From CAZIPN01 sp964541225 (lineage in GTDB: Bacteria > Actinomycetota > Coriobacteriia > Anaerosomatales > JAAXUF01): DNA of 32,818 bases. Below are positions 1 through 7,708 of this stretch, in pieces. The DNA lies in the NCBI GenBank assembly GCA_964541225.1, contig CAZIPN010000024.1, positions 1-32,818 of the forward strand, given 5' to 3'. Within the stretch, counting starts at the first letter, position 1; each line of letters begins with the position of its first letter. A program made the position numbers and the translations under genes. The notes beneath the pieces are model-generated. The model did no database searches, was not told the origin of the DNA, and saw only the letters and a program-made list of their open reading frames with translations.

Positions 1-20
1 CGCAGTCGACCGCAGCGCTC

Positions 21-2423
21 CTATCTGCGCGGGCCGCCGCCAGGTCCCAGGCCGTGACCTCCGAACGCGTTTCGCAGCGCCGTGAGCACCTGGCCCGCGT
101 AGCTCGGATGCTTCTCGCTGTCGATGCGGAATTGCAGCGAATCGGCGATCGCGGGCACGTCGACTTCGAGGTCGCGAGCCGTCTGCACGGTCCACTCGCC
201 TTCGCCGGTGTGTCCAACTACACCGCTCACGCCCTCGAGATCGTCGCCCAACTCCGAGTACGCCTCGCCGAGCCACCCCACGAGCCGCGACTCAACGACG
301 CTGCCATGCTGGTAGACATCGGTCACGTCCTCGAGATCCAGCTCAAACGGCGATGCGTGCAGCACCTCAAAGCCCTCGGCGATAGCCTGCATCATGCCGT
401 ACTCAATCCCGTTGTGAAGCATCTTCACGAAGTGCCCGGCGCCGTGGCCAGGGAAGAAGCGGTAGCCACCGGGTAGCGCGACATCGGCAAAGATCGGCTC
501 GGCGGCTTCGAAGGTCTCCCGACTCCCGCCGATCATGAGGCACGCGCCGTGACGCGCACCCGCCGGACCGCCACTCGTCCCGCAATCAAGGAAGTGGATG
601 CCGAGCGCACCAAGACGCTCGGCCCTCGTGCCGTCATCGCGGAAGTGAGAGTTCCCGCCGTCGATCACGGTGTCACCCGGCGCGAGGAAGTGCGCGAGTC
701 CCGTGCCTTGGGCGAAGAGCACCTCATCGATCGGCGCGCCTGACGGGACCATCAGCCACACGGTGCGCGGTGGAGTGAGCGCGGCCACCAGCTCGCGCAA
801 AGTGGACGCTGGCTCGAGGCCGTGCGGCGCAAGTGCGTCAGCGCCTTCGTGATGTCGATTCCAGCCGACCACTCGCCAATTGTTGTCGATAAGGTTCAGG
901 GCGAGTCCTGCCCCCATCTTGCCGAGACCACACACGCCGACCTCGCCGCGGGTTACTCGGCGGCTTAGGGCATCGTCGGCAGCGCGCACAATGTCGGCCG
1001 AACCCGCCTCGTAGCGCTCAAGCGGCACCGCACCCGCCGCCCATACCGAACAGATCGGATCGATGAACGCCCAGCCCGCCTCCACTTCTCGCGTCGAGAC
1101 AAAGAGCGTCTGATCGCCCTCGAACGCGTCGTGCATCAGCTTCGCGTACTCCTCGACGTACTGGGCTTTCACGGACTTCTCGTAGAGGAAGAAGCTGAAA
1201 CGCCGCTCTTCGATCTCGTCCTCCACGCCCGGCTTCTTGGCAAAGAACACGATCTCGATTTGGTCGGCGGGCTCGAGCGTGAAGACGATGCGGTTGGTGT
1301 AGCGCGCTTCCTCTGGGCACAGGCACTGCTTCGGCGCGCGGAGCGTCACGACGATGCGTTTGCACGCTTCCCCCATCGACTTGCCAGATTCCATGCTCAC
1401 CCGCACGCCCGACCAACGCGCACCGGCCATGTGGGTCCGCAGCTGAAAGTACGTCTCGGTGCCCGAATCTGGACGCACACCCACGGCCTCACGAAATCCC
1501 GAGTACTGCGCGCGAAACGTCGACGAGGCGACGTCACGCGCAGACATCGGCAGAAGGCTCTCGATGAGCGCGGCCCGCGCGTCACGAATGTCGTCGGCAG
1601 CGATCGAGGCGGGCCGATCCATCGTGACGAGTGCGAGCATCTGCAGCAGGTGGTTCTGTCCGACGTCCCGAAGTGCGCCGACCTTGTCGTAGAACGCGCC
1701 TCGCTTGTTGGCGTCGAGCGATTCAAGCAGCGTGATGTCGATCGACTCGATCGACTCGCGATCCCACTCTCGCTCCAGCAAGTTGTTCGTGAATCGGAAG
1801 TTCAGAATCGCCTGCAGCATCTCCTTGGCGAGGTAGTGGTCGATGCGATAGATCTGCTCCTCGCGAAACAGGCTGCCGAGCAACCCGTCGAGCTGCTTCG
1901 CGGTCTCGAGGTCATCGCCGAACGGCTTCTCCACAAGCACGCGAGTCCAGCCGGTCGCGTCGCTGCACTCGATGGTCAGACCGCTTGAGGCGAGATTGCG
2001 GAAGATAACTTCGTAGTTCTCAGGCGGGACCGCCAGGTAGAACAGCTTGTTCGCGCACACCCCCCACTCGTCTTGGATTCCGGCGATGTGCTCAAGGGTT
2101 CTGCGATACGCCTCGTGCTCGTCAAACTCGCCTCGCTGATACTCGAAGAGCTGCAGGAAATCCTCGACATCCTGTGGGTCGGCCTCGGCAGCCCGCTCGG
2201 CAAGAATGCCGCGCACATGGGCGCGGAGCTCCTCGTCGCCCCATTCTCGGCGACCAAAGCCGACGACGCGGAGCTTCGGAGGAAGCTCGCCTTGTCCGCG
2301 CAGGTAGAACAACGACGGCACGACCTTGCGCGCCATGAGGTCGCCGGTCGGGCCGAAGACCACGAGAATCGAGGGGTGTGTCGGCACGCCGCCCCCTGCC
2401 GAGGAATCCTTCGAGTCAGGCAT
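21..2423 (-). CDS. Fused glucose-6-phosphate dehydrogenase / 6-phosphogluconate dehydrogenase
   Basis: An 800-aa protein joins two pentose-phosphate enzymes. Residues about 1-475 are a glucose-6-phosphate dehydrogenase: nucleotide-binding GPTGDL near residue 25, the substrate motif RIDHYLAKE near 195, and a GALRDVGQNHLLQ segment. From about residue 490 a second Rossmann domain begins (GLGKMG) and continues with GGNSHFRDD, the CGTSGGPAGA active-site stretch and KMLHNGIEYGMMQA. These are typical of the short, about 300-aa decarboxylating 6-phosphogluconate dehydrogenases (YqeC/GndA type). No stop or frame change separates the halves. The ATG start has GGGAG 7 nt upstream. The intermediate 6-phosphogluconolactonase is not in the fusion or the window. 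By family knowledge the protein makes two NAD(P)H per glucose-6-phosphate in the cytoplasm. Assignment of both domains is secure; cofactor preference is not. Confidence 0.93.
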   Translation of the reverse strand: MPDSKDSSAGGGVPTHPSILVVFGPTGDLMARKVVPSLFYLRGQGELPPKLRVVGFGRREWGDEELRAHVRGILAERAAEADPQDVEDFLQLFEYQRGEFDEHEAYRRTLEHIAGIQDEWGVCANKLFYLAVPPENYEVIFRNLASSGLTIECSDATGWTRVLVEKPFGDDLETAKQLDGLLGSLFREEQIYRIDHYLAKEMLQAILNFRFTNNLLEREWDRESIESIDITLLESLDANKRGAFYDKVGALRDVGQNHLLQMLALVTMDRPASIAADDIRDARAALIESLLPMSARDVASSTFRAQYSGFREAVGVRPDSGTETYFQLRTHMAGARWSGVRVSMESGKSMGEACKRIVVTLRAPKQCLCPEEARYTNRIVFTLEPADQIEIVFFAKKPGVEDEIEERRFSFFLYEKSVKAQYVEEYAKLMHDAFEGDQTLFVSTREVEAGWAFIDPICSVWAAGAVPLERYEAGSADIVRAADDALSRRVTRGEVGVCGLGKMGAGLALNLIDNNWRVVGWNRHHEGADALAPHGLEPASTLRELVAALTPPRTVWLMVPSGAPIDEVLFAQGTGLAHFLAPGDTVIDGGNSHFRDDGTRAERLGALGIHFLDCGTSGGPAGARHGACLMIGGSRETFEAAEPIFADVALPGGYRFFPGHGAGHFVKMLHNGIEYGMMQAIAEGFEVLHASPFELDLEDVTDVYQHGSVVESRLVGWLGEAYSELGDDLEGVSGVVGHTGEGEWTVQTARDLEVDVPAIADSLQFRIDSEKHPSYAGQVLTALRNAFGGHGLGPGGGPRR

Positions 2424-2612
2424 CGCGAGCTCCCTTGCTTAGACTGGTGTGGTGTAGGGTGTATGCCCACCTCTCGCCGACAACGCCAAACCACTCGCAG
2501 AAGAGCGACTCGCACGGCTGTGCCGACGTGCTTGGCGCGGCGAAGTTGGCAAGCACGCGGTGATGCCCGCATCATGTGCTGCACGGACGCTGAGGAGAAC
2601 AGGGAGCATCGC

Positions 2613-3401
2613 GTGCGCATCATCGACATTCACACTCATGCCTGGCCGGACGAGATTGCTCAGAAGGCGGTCTCTGCGCTGATGAGCCAAGGGACGCTCA
2701 CACCCTTCTACGACGGAACCGTCGCCGGCCTGATCGCCGAGATGGACCGCTGCGGGATCTCGACGTCGGTGCTGCAACCGGTCGCAACCAAGCCCGCGCA
2801 GGTCAGCGACATCAACGACTGGGCGGCGTCGCTTGCGAGCGAGCGCATCGTGCCGTTCGGCGCCATCCATCCGGATTTCGAGAACCCGTCTGCGGAGGTG
2901 GCGCGCATGGCGGCGCTCGGTCTGCGCGGGTTGAAGCTGCACCCGGAGCACCAGGACTTCGCGCCCGACGAGCCGCGAATGGCGCCCGTCTACGAGGCCG
3001 CCATCGAACACGACATGACGGTGTTCTTCCACGCCGGCGAAGACGAGCTGCACGAAGGGCTGCACGGCACGCCTGAGTCATTCGCCGCCGTACTCGACGG
3101 CTTCCCCAAGATGCGCATGGTCCTGGCCCATCTCGGCGGCTACCGCGTGTGGAATCGCGTCGCCGAGCTGCTTGTGGGCCGCGACGTCTACCTCGACACC
3201 GCGTACACGCTGGGACATCTGCCCGACGCCGACTTCGTCGAGATCGTGCATGCGCATGGTCCCGAACGCGTCTTGTTCGGCAGCGACGGGCCGTGGACCG
3301 ATGCCAAAGCCGAGATCGCATGGCTGCGCCGCCTGCCGTTGCGCGAGGGTGTGATCGACGCGATCCTGAGCACCAACGCCGAGCGTCTGCTCGCCGAGTA
3401 G
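2613..3401 (+). CDS. Amidohydrolase-2 family metal-dependent hydrolase
   Basis: A 262-aa TIM-barrel amidohydrolase (PF04909-like). Visible metal and catalytic elements in order are DIHTH at the N-terminus (HxH), GLKLHPEHQ in the middle (possible Lys/His site), FFHAGE, LAHLGG and FGSDGPW (the conserved Asp). I chose GTG at 2613 because AGGGAG lies 6 nt upstream and the protein then begins directly with the first beta strand; the frame stays open upstream but that part has no family resemblance. The substrate cannot be told from sequence; relatives include decarboxylases and hydrolases of aromatic or lactone substrates. A PAS protein follows 39 nt downstream on the same strand, so the two may be co-transcribed. 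Confidence 0.85.
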   Translation: MRIIDIHTHAWPDEIAQKAVSALMSQGTLTPFYDGTVAGLIAEMDRCGISTSVLQPVATKPAQVSDINDWAASLASERIVPFGAIHPDFENPSAEVARMAALGLRGLKLHPEHQDFAPDEPRMAPVYEAAIEHDMTVFFHAGEDELHEGLHGTPESFAAVLDGFPKMRMVLAHLGGYRVWNRVAELLVGRDVYLDTAYTLGHLPDADFVEIVHAHGPERVLFGSDGPWTDAKAEIAWLRRLPLREGVIDAILSTNAERLLAE

Positions 3402-3440
3402 CCAGCGCCCCGAGCAAGCACGAGCCCAGGAGGAACTCCC

Positions 3441-3785
3441 ATGCCCGCCGACACAGAACTGTTCAGACACCTCCTCGACAGTCTCAAGGACCCGTTCGTC
3501 TTCTGCGACACCGAGCACGTGATCCGCTACTGGAACGCCGAAGCCGCGCGTCACTACGAGGGACGAACCGGCGGCCCGGGAGACTCGATCCTGGACTGCC
3601 ACAACGAGACCTCATGCGCGCAGATCATCGACATCGCCGAGCGGTTCGCCGCCGAGCCGGAACTCGACGAAGTGCTCATCACCGACAGCGAGAAGCACCG
3701 CATCTGGATGCGCGCCGTGCGCGACGACGACGGCGCGCTGCTCGGCTACTACGAGCGCTACGAACCGCCGACCGCGAGCGCGTAG
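3441..3785 (+). CDS. Small single-PAS-domain protein with a CHxxxxC motif
   Basis: A 114-aa protein made essentially of one PAS domain: LLDSLKDPFVFCDTEHVIRYWN is replaced here by positions 11-32, followed by a helical stretch and the C-terminal strands ending YYERYEPP. Residues 53-59 carry C-H-N-E-T-S-C; a Cys-His pair at this point recurs in PAS domains that accompany DUF438-type proteins and may bind a metal or haem, which is inference. There is no output domain, so it would act by binding a partner. AGGAGG precedes the ATG. It ends in a short convergent region with the seryl-tRNA synthetase gene. Confidence 0.8.
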   Translation: MPADTELFRHLLDSLKDPFVFCDTEHVIRYWNAEAARHYEGRTGGPGDSILDCHNETSCAQIIDIAERFAAEPELDEVLITDSEKHRIWMRAVRDDDGALLGYYERYEPPTASA

Positions 3786-3787
3786 CA

Positions 3788-3981
3788 GCGCAGGAGCGAA
3801 GCGCTGAGCCCATCAGCCACCGTTCGTGACGCGAGCACCGCCGGGGAGTGGCGTGCGGGTTGGCGGCGACTCTGCAGATGCGCGGGCGTGGCAGCCCGTG
3901 CGGGTCAGCGGCGACTCTGCGCGGCCGGTCTTGCCGCGCAGGAGCGAAGCGGGGAGCCGACAACCCGCACGCCACTCCCCG
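3788..3981. repeat. Structured intergenic repeat: 21-bp inverted arms, 45-bp tandem units, 16-bp direct repeat
   Basis: Between two convergent genes, 3842-3862 is the exact reverse complement of 3961-3981 (21 bp, no mismatch). Inside the arms a 13-mer GCGGCGACTCTGC occurs at 3863-3875 and 3908-3920, part of a 45-bp tandem duplication. A 16-mer GCGCAGGAGCGAAGCG occurs at 3788-3803 and 3936-3951. The arrangement could form a long fold-back that ends transcription from both sides, or be a REP/MITE-like element. No coding potential was seen. Confidence 0.75.
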
Positions 3982-3989
3982 CCCCCGCG

Positions 3990-5273
3990 CTACTCGCCAG
4001 CGCGAACTTCCTTCTTGCCCCCCAGATACGGCCGCAACACCTCGGGAATCGCGATGCTCCCGTCGGCCTGCTGGTAGTTCTCGATGACCGCCGCCAGCGT
4101 GCGCCCCACCGCGAGTCCCGATCCGTTGAGCGTGTGCACGAACCGCGAGCCCTTGAACTCGCCGGGATCGCGATACTTGATGCTCGCTCGGCGGGCCTGG
4201 AAGTCGACGCAGTTGCTGCAGCTCGAAATCTCCTTGTAGCCGTCGTAGCTGGGCAGCCACACCTCGATGTCGTAGGTCTTGGCCGCCGAGAACCCCATGT
4301 CGCCCGTGCACAGCACGATCGTGCGATACGCCAGCCCCAGCTTCTGCAAGATCAGCTCGGCGTCGGCGACCATGCCCTCAAGCGCGTCGAAGCTTTCCTC
4401 GGGTCGCACGAACTTCACCAGCTCGACCTTGTCGAACTGGTGCACGCGGATCATGCCGCGGGTGTCTCGGCCAGCTGAACCGGCCTCCTCACGGAAGCAC
4501 GGCGTGTAGGCGGTGTAGCGGCGCGGCAGCGTCTCGCCCTCAAGTACTTCGTCGCGATGAATGTTGGTGAGTTGAACCTCGGCAGTCGGAATGAGGTAGA
4601 GCCCCTCGCCCGTCTTGTAGAGGTCGTCTTCGAACTTGGGCAGCTGGCCGGTGCCGGTGAGGGTCTCGGCGTTGGCGAGCGCCGGTGGCGCCCACTCGCG
4701 ATATCCCGACTCGGCGTGAGTATCGAGCATGAAGTTGATGAGCGCGCGATTGAGCTTGGCCCCCATGCCGCCGAGCAACACGAAGCGGCTCTCGGCAAGC
4801 TTGACCGCCCGCTCGAAGTCCAGGATGCCGAGCGCCGGTCCCAGGTCCCAATGCGGAATCGGCTCGAAGTCGAAGGCGGGCGGCGTGCCCCACCGGCGCA
4901 CCTCGACGTTCTCGGTCTCGTCGGCGCCAATCGGAACGCTTGCGTCTGGCGGGTTGGGAGCCGTCAGCAACAGATCGCGCGTATCGGCCTCGACGACCTC
5001 GCGCTCGTCATCGAGAGCGGCGACGCGATCGTTGATGCGCCGAACGGCTTCCTTGGCCGCCTCCGCTTCGTCGCTCTTGCCCGATTGCATCAGGGCGCCG
5101 ATAGCTTTGGAAGCCTCGTTGCGCTCGGCCTGCAGCGCTTCGACCTCGCCGATAAGCCGCCGACGCTCCTCGTCCAGCGCGAGGAACGCGTCGAGATCCC
5201 ATCGTGAGTCGCGAACCTCCATCGCCAAACGGACGACATCCGGGTTCTCGCGAACGAAACGAGCGTCGAGCAT
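3990..5273 (-). CDS. serS: Seryl-tRNA synthetase
   Basis: A 427-aa class II aminoacyl-tRNA synthetase that charges tRNA-Ser. The N-terminal part (about residues 1-105) is the long antiparallel coiled-coil arm, rich in Glu, Arg and Ala, that contacts the tRNA. The catalytic core shows motif 2 in the CFREEAGSAGRDTRG stretch and motif 3 at the C-terminus (GLAVGRTLAAVIENYQ). The start ATG at 5273 is preceded by GGGAGG at good spacing and begins MLDARFVREN, the usual SerS N-terminus. A TATACT -10 box at 5322-5327 lies between it and any longer start. No T-box leader was recognised. Confidence 0.97.
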   Translation of the reverse strand: MLDARFVRENPDVVRLAMEVRDSRWDLDAFLALDEERRRLIGEVEALQAERNEASKAIGALMQSGKSDEAEAAKEAVRRINDRVAALDDEREVVEADTRDLLLTAPNPPDASVPIGADETENVEVRRWGTPPAFDFEPIPHWDLGPALGILDFERAVKLAESRFVLLGGMGAKLNRALINFMLDTHAESGYREWAPPALANAETLTGTGQLPKFEDDLYKTGEGLYLIPTAEVQLTNIHRDEVLEGETLPRRYTAYTPCFREEAGSAGRDTRGMIRVHQFDKVELVKFVRPEESFDALEGMVADAELILQKLGLAYRTIVLCTGDMGFSAAKTYDIEVWLPSYDGYKEISSCSNCVDFQARRASIKYRDPGEFKGSRFVHTLNGSGLAVGRTLAAVIENYQQADGSIAIPEVLRPYLGGKKEVRAGE

Positions 5274-5321
5274 CAAACCTCCCAGAGCTGGCGAAACATC
5301 GGACGGCTTCTCCTCGTTGGG

Positions 5322-5327
5322 AGTATA
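5322..5327 (-). promoter_or_regulatory. Probable -10 box of serS
   Basis: On the minus strand this reads TATACT preceded by CGGC, about 49 nt before the serS start. No convincing -35 hexamer lies 16-18 nt further upstream. Confidence 0.45.
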
Positions 5328-5460
5328 GCCGAGGGACGATGGAGCCATCCGGGAGCGCGCGTGTGATGACTGTCACGGCAAATCCGTGCCGACCGACTAC
5401 TCTCGTATGACCGGCTCAGGGTTGGCCGCCATAGGTCGATACAGGACCTCGGACAATCAC

Positions 5461-6459
5461 ATGTTCTTCCTGCAGACGAACGGGGGCGGCGTGGAAAGCC
5501 GCGGGAATACGGTTCGCGAAGATCAGCAGACCTCACCGGGAGAGGTCTTCGATCTTGCTGCCCGACACATCGCCGGACGTGACCGCGAGCTTGACCTGAG
5601 GTCAACACTGCTCGAAAACGTTGGCGATGGCATCATCGCGCACACCCTCGAAGGACTCATCGTGTATGCAAACGAGCGAGCCGCCATGATGCTCGGCTAC
5701 GAACACGCCGAGATGATGGCTTTGCCGACATGGCACTGGATCGCGCCGGAGCACCGCGACCATCTCATGCTACGAATGGACGAACTCAGATGCTCCAGAG
5801 GGCTTGTCTTCGAAATGGAGTGCCGAGGGCGAGAAGGGCACACTATCGCAGTCGAAACGCATTCTCGGCTCGTGACAATCGAACCGTGGGGCGAACTGGT
5901 CGTGAGCGCATCGCGTGACCTCGCCGAACGCTCGGCAGCACAGGAGACCATGCGGCGTCTGGCGTTCTACGACAAGCTCACCGGCTTGGGCAACCGCGCA
6001 ATGCTCGAGAAGAGAATCGAGGCCGCGTTGCGAGGTGCCTGCGAGTGCGGAAAGACCGTCGGCCTGATCTACATGGACCTTGACGACTTCAAGCCAGTAA
6101 ACGACACCCACGGACACGCGATGGGCGATCAGGTCTTGCAAGTCATTGGCGAGCGGTTGCTGAACTCGGTACGTGAGACAGACACCGTGGCGCGCGTCGG
6201 CGGGGACGAGTTCATCGCGCTGTTTCCACAACTCCCCAGCGCCTTCGAACTCGCCGAGAGGGCGAGTTCCATCGCGGGATGCATCGCTCAGCCGATCGCC
6301 GTCGAAGGAGCTACGGTGCGTGTCTCGGTAAGCGTTGGCCTGGCGACCTATCGAATTGGCGAGCATCACGACGAACTCATCACGCGAGCCGATCACGCGA
6401 TGTATCGCGCCAAATTGCACGGTCGTGCCGGATGGGAAGAGTTCCTCGTCAGCGCCTGA
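5461..6459 (+). CDS. PAS-GGDEF diguanylate cyclase
   Basis: A cytoplasmic protein of about 332 aa with no membrane segment. After a short N-terminal region comes a PAS sensor domain (LLENVGDGIIAHTLEG onward), then a GGDEF domain starting at AFYDKLTGLGNR. The active-site loop is an intact GGDEF near residue 247, and an RETD five residues before it matches the RxxD inhibitory site, so the enzyme should make cyclic di-GMP and be product-inhibited. The start is uncertain: ATG 5461, ATG 5407 and GTG 5386 are all in frame and none has a good ribosome-binding site. I use 5461 because a TACTCT box at 5398-5403 could be the -10 element. It is divergent from serS. Confidence 0.85.
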   Translation: MFFLQTNGGGVESRGNTVREDQQTSPGEVFDLAARHIAGRDRELDLRSTLLENVGDGIIAHTLEGLIVYANERAAMMLGYEHAEMMALPTWHWIAPEHRDHLMLRMDELRCSRGLVFEMECRGREGHTIAVETHSRLVTIEPWGELVVSASRDLAERSAAQETMRRLAFYDKLTGLGNRAMLEKRIEAALRGACECGKTVGLIYMDLDDFKPVNDTHGHAMGDQVLQVIGERLLNSVRETDTVARVGGDEFIALFPQLPSAFELAERASSIAGCIAQPIAVEGATVRVSVSVGLATYRIGEHHDELITRADHAMYRAKLHGRAGWEEFLVSA

Positions 6460-6584
6460 GCAAGCGAGCTTGCCGCTCAAGGGGGATAATCGGATCGTCC
6501 GGACACGACTCCGGGATCCGAGGCGCCGAGCAGGCACCTGCACGGGCACCGAAGTCACCACGCGCTTATGGGGGAGTGCGAGCG

Positions 6585-7040
6585 ATGACGCAGATCGCAT
6601 TGGGGCACAGTTTCGTCTCGGCACTAGCCAAGCTCGATCCAGCGGCGATACACCAGACTGTTGGGTTTCTCGAGCGATTGATCCGTGAACCGGATTCCAT
6701 AACCGCCGAGACGCAGGTCGGACGCGATCCTCTCCAGTACTGTGCGGAGGCGTTTCGGGTCAACGACTACCTTCGGGTGATCGGCCGACGAGACAGCAGC
6801 GAGATCCTCTTGCTGTACGTGGGTCTCTCCAACGACGCGTACGACTGGGCCACCAGCAGGTGCTTCGCGCACAACGAACCGCGCGCGGGACGCCGAATTT
6901 CGGTCGGCGAGATTCCGAGAGGTACCGTGCCCGGGCTGATGGGCGGTGCCCTCGACGAGGCGTGGTACTGTCCGATCGCCGACACCTACCAGCTCCATCA
7001 GGCCCTTGAGACCGCTGGGATCGGCCAGACGGGTTTGTGA
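6585..7040 (+). CDS. Solitary RelE/ParE-like fold protein, related to the N-terminal domain of some UvrD-like helicases
   Basis: A 151-aa soluble protein. The stretch KLDPAAIHQTVGFLERLIREP followed by AFRVNDYLRVI, then ILLLYVGLSNDAYDWATSR, matches what I know of the RelE-like domain placed at the N-terminus of certain UvrD/Rep helicases (pattern: LRSVRVNDDYR, then YLLLWVDHHDDAYRWA). Here it stands alone with a 45-residue tail of unknown role. GGGGGAG lies 8 nt before the ATG. No antitoxin-like gene adjoins it; the neighbours are a diguanylate cyclase upstream and the convergent cytochrome b gene. Toxin activity is not implied. Family assignment is by remembered pattern and moderately sure. 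Confidence 0.6.
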   Translation: MTQIALGHSFVSALAKLDPAAIHQTVGFLERLIREPDSITAETQVGRDPLQYCAEAFRVNDYLRVIGRRDSSEILLLYVGLSNDAYDWATSRCFAHNEPRAGRRISVGEIPRGTVPGLMGGALDEAWYCPIADTYQLHQALETAGIGQTGL

Positions 7041-7066
7041 CGCCGGGCGACCGAGGCGCCGAGCAT

Positions 7067-7708
7067 CTACTGGCCCTCAGGTATCGTCTCCCGTCCCAGA
7101 AGCATCAGCTTCAGCGGGGGCATCCCGTAGATGCTGCTGATGTAGACGTGCACTGCGACGAAGACCACAACCACCCACATGATGAAGAAGTGGATGATCC
7201 GCATGTACATCAGCCCGCCAACCCATGCGGTCCCGGCGGAGAAGAACGACCACGTGTGTGTCGGACCCCAGAGGCTGAAACCCGTGTACGCGGCACACAG
7301 CATCACCGGCACCACCAAGAGGTAGGCGAACTTCTGCAGCACGCCGTACTTGGCCGAGATGGGACGTTCCTTCTTCATGAACAGGTAGTACTTGATCGTC
7401 GGCCACAACTGATGCCGGTTGGCTTTCTGGGGCAGCCAATTCTTGATGTCGGCGTCCACTTCTCGCGAACTCATCATGTTCGCGTCCTTGACGAAGAAGG
7501 CGAGAGCCACGCGGATCACAAGCGTGAGAACCACCACGAATGCCCAGAATGTGTGGGTGCTCGTCGCGAGGCCCATCAGGCCCGGTATGAGCGGATAGTG
7601 GATGTAGAGTCCGGATAGGATCAAGAAGCCTATGCCCAGCAAGAGGAGCCAGTGGGTGACGATGAAGACGGGCGGATGTTCCTCGCGATAGAAGGCACGC
7701 TCTGACAT
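7067..7708 (-). CDS. Hydrogenase-type cytochrome b subunit (HyaC/HupC family)
   Basis: A 213-aa integral membrane protein with four predicted helices: about residues 15-36 (THWLLLLGIGFLILSGLY), 50-73, 123-146 and 163-193 (IIHFFIMWVVVVFVAVHVY). Histidines in the first and last helices fit b-haem ligation. In the family this subunit anchors the periplasmic dimer and passes electrons to or from quinone. Its start follows the large-subunit stop immediately, so it is the last gene of the hydrogenase-like operon. Because the partner large subunit lacks nickel ligands, the electron donor is unclear. It ends 26 bp from the convergent RelE-like gene. Confidence 0.88.
   Translation of the reverse strand: MSERAFYREEHPPVFIVTHWLLLLGIGFLILSGLYIHYPLIPGLMGLATSTHTFWAFVVVLTLVIRVALAFFVKDANMMSSREVDADIKNWLPQKANRHQLWPTIKYYLFMKKERPISAKYGVLQKFAYLLVVPVMLCAAYTGFSLWGPTHTWSFFSAGTAWVGGLMYMRIIHFFIMWVVVVFVAVHVYISSIYGMPPLKLMLLGRETIPEGQ

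Noticed and set aside
1131..1988. A 285-codon plus-strand frame inside the G6PDH-6PGDH gene
   Set aside because: Antisense shadow of conserved G6PDH sequence, without ribosome-binding site or recognisable domain.
5274..5460. T-box leader before serS
   Set aside because: The leader is too short after the TATACT box and no T-box consensus was seen.
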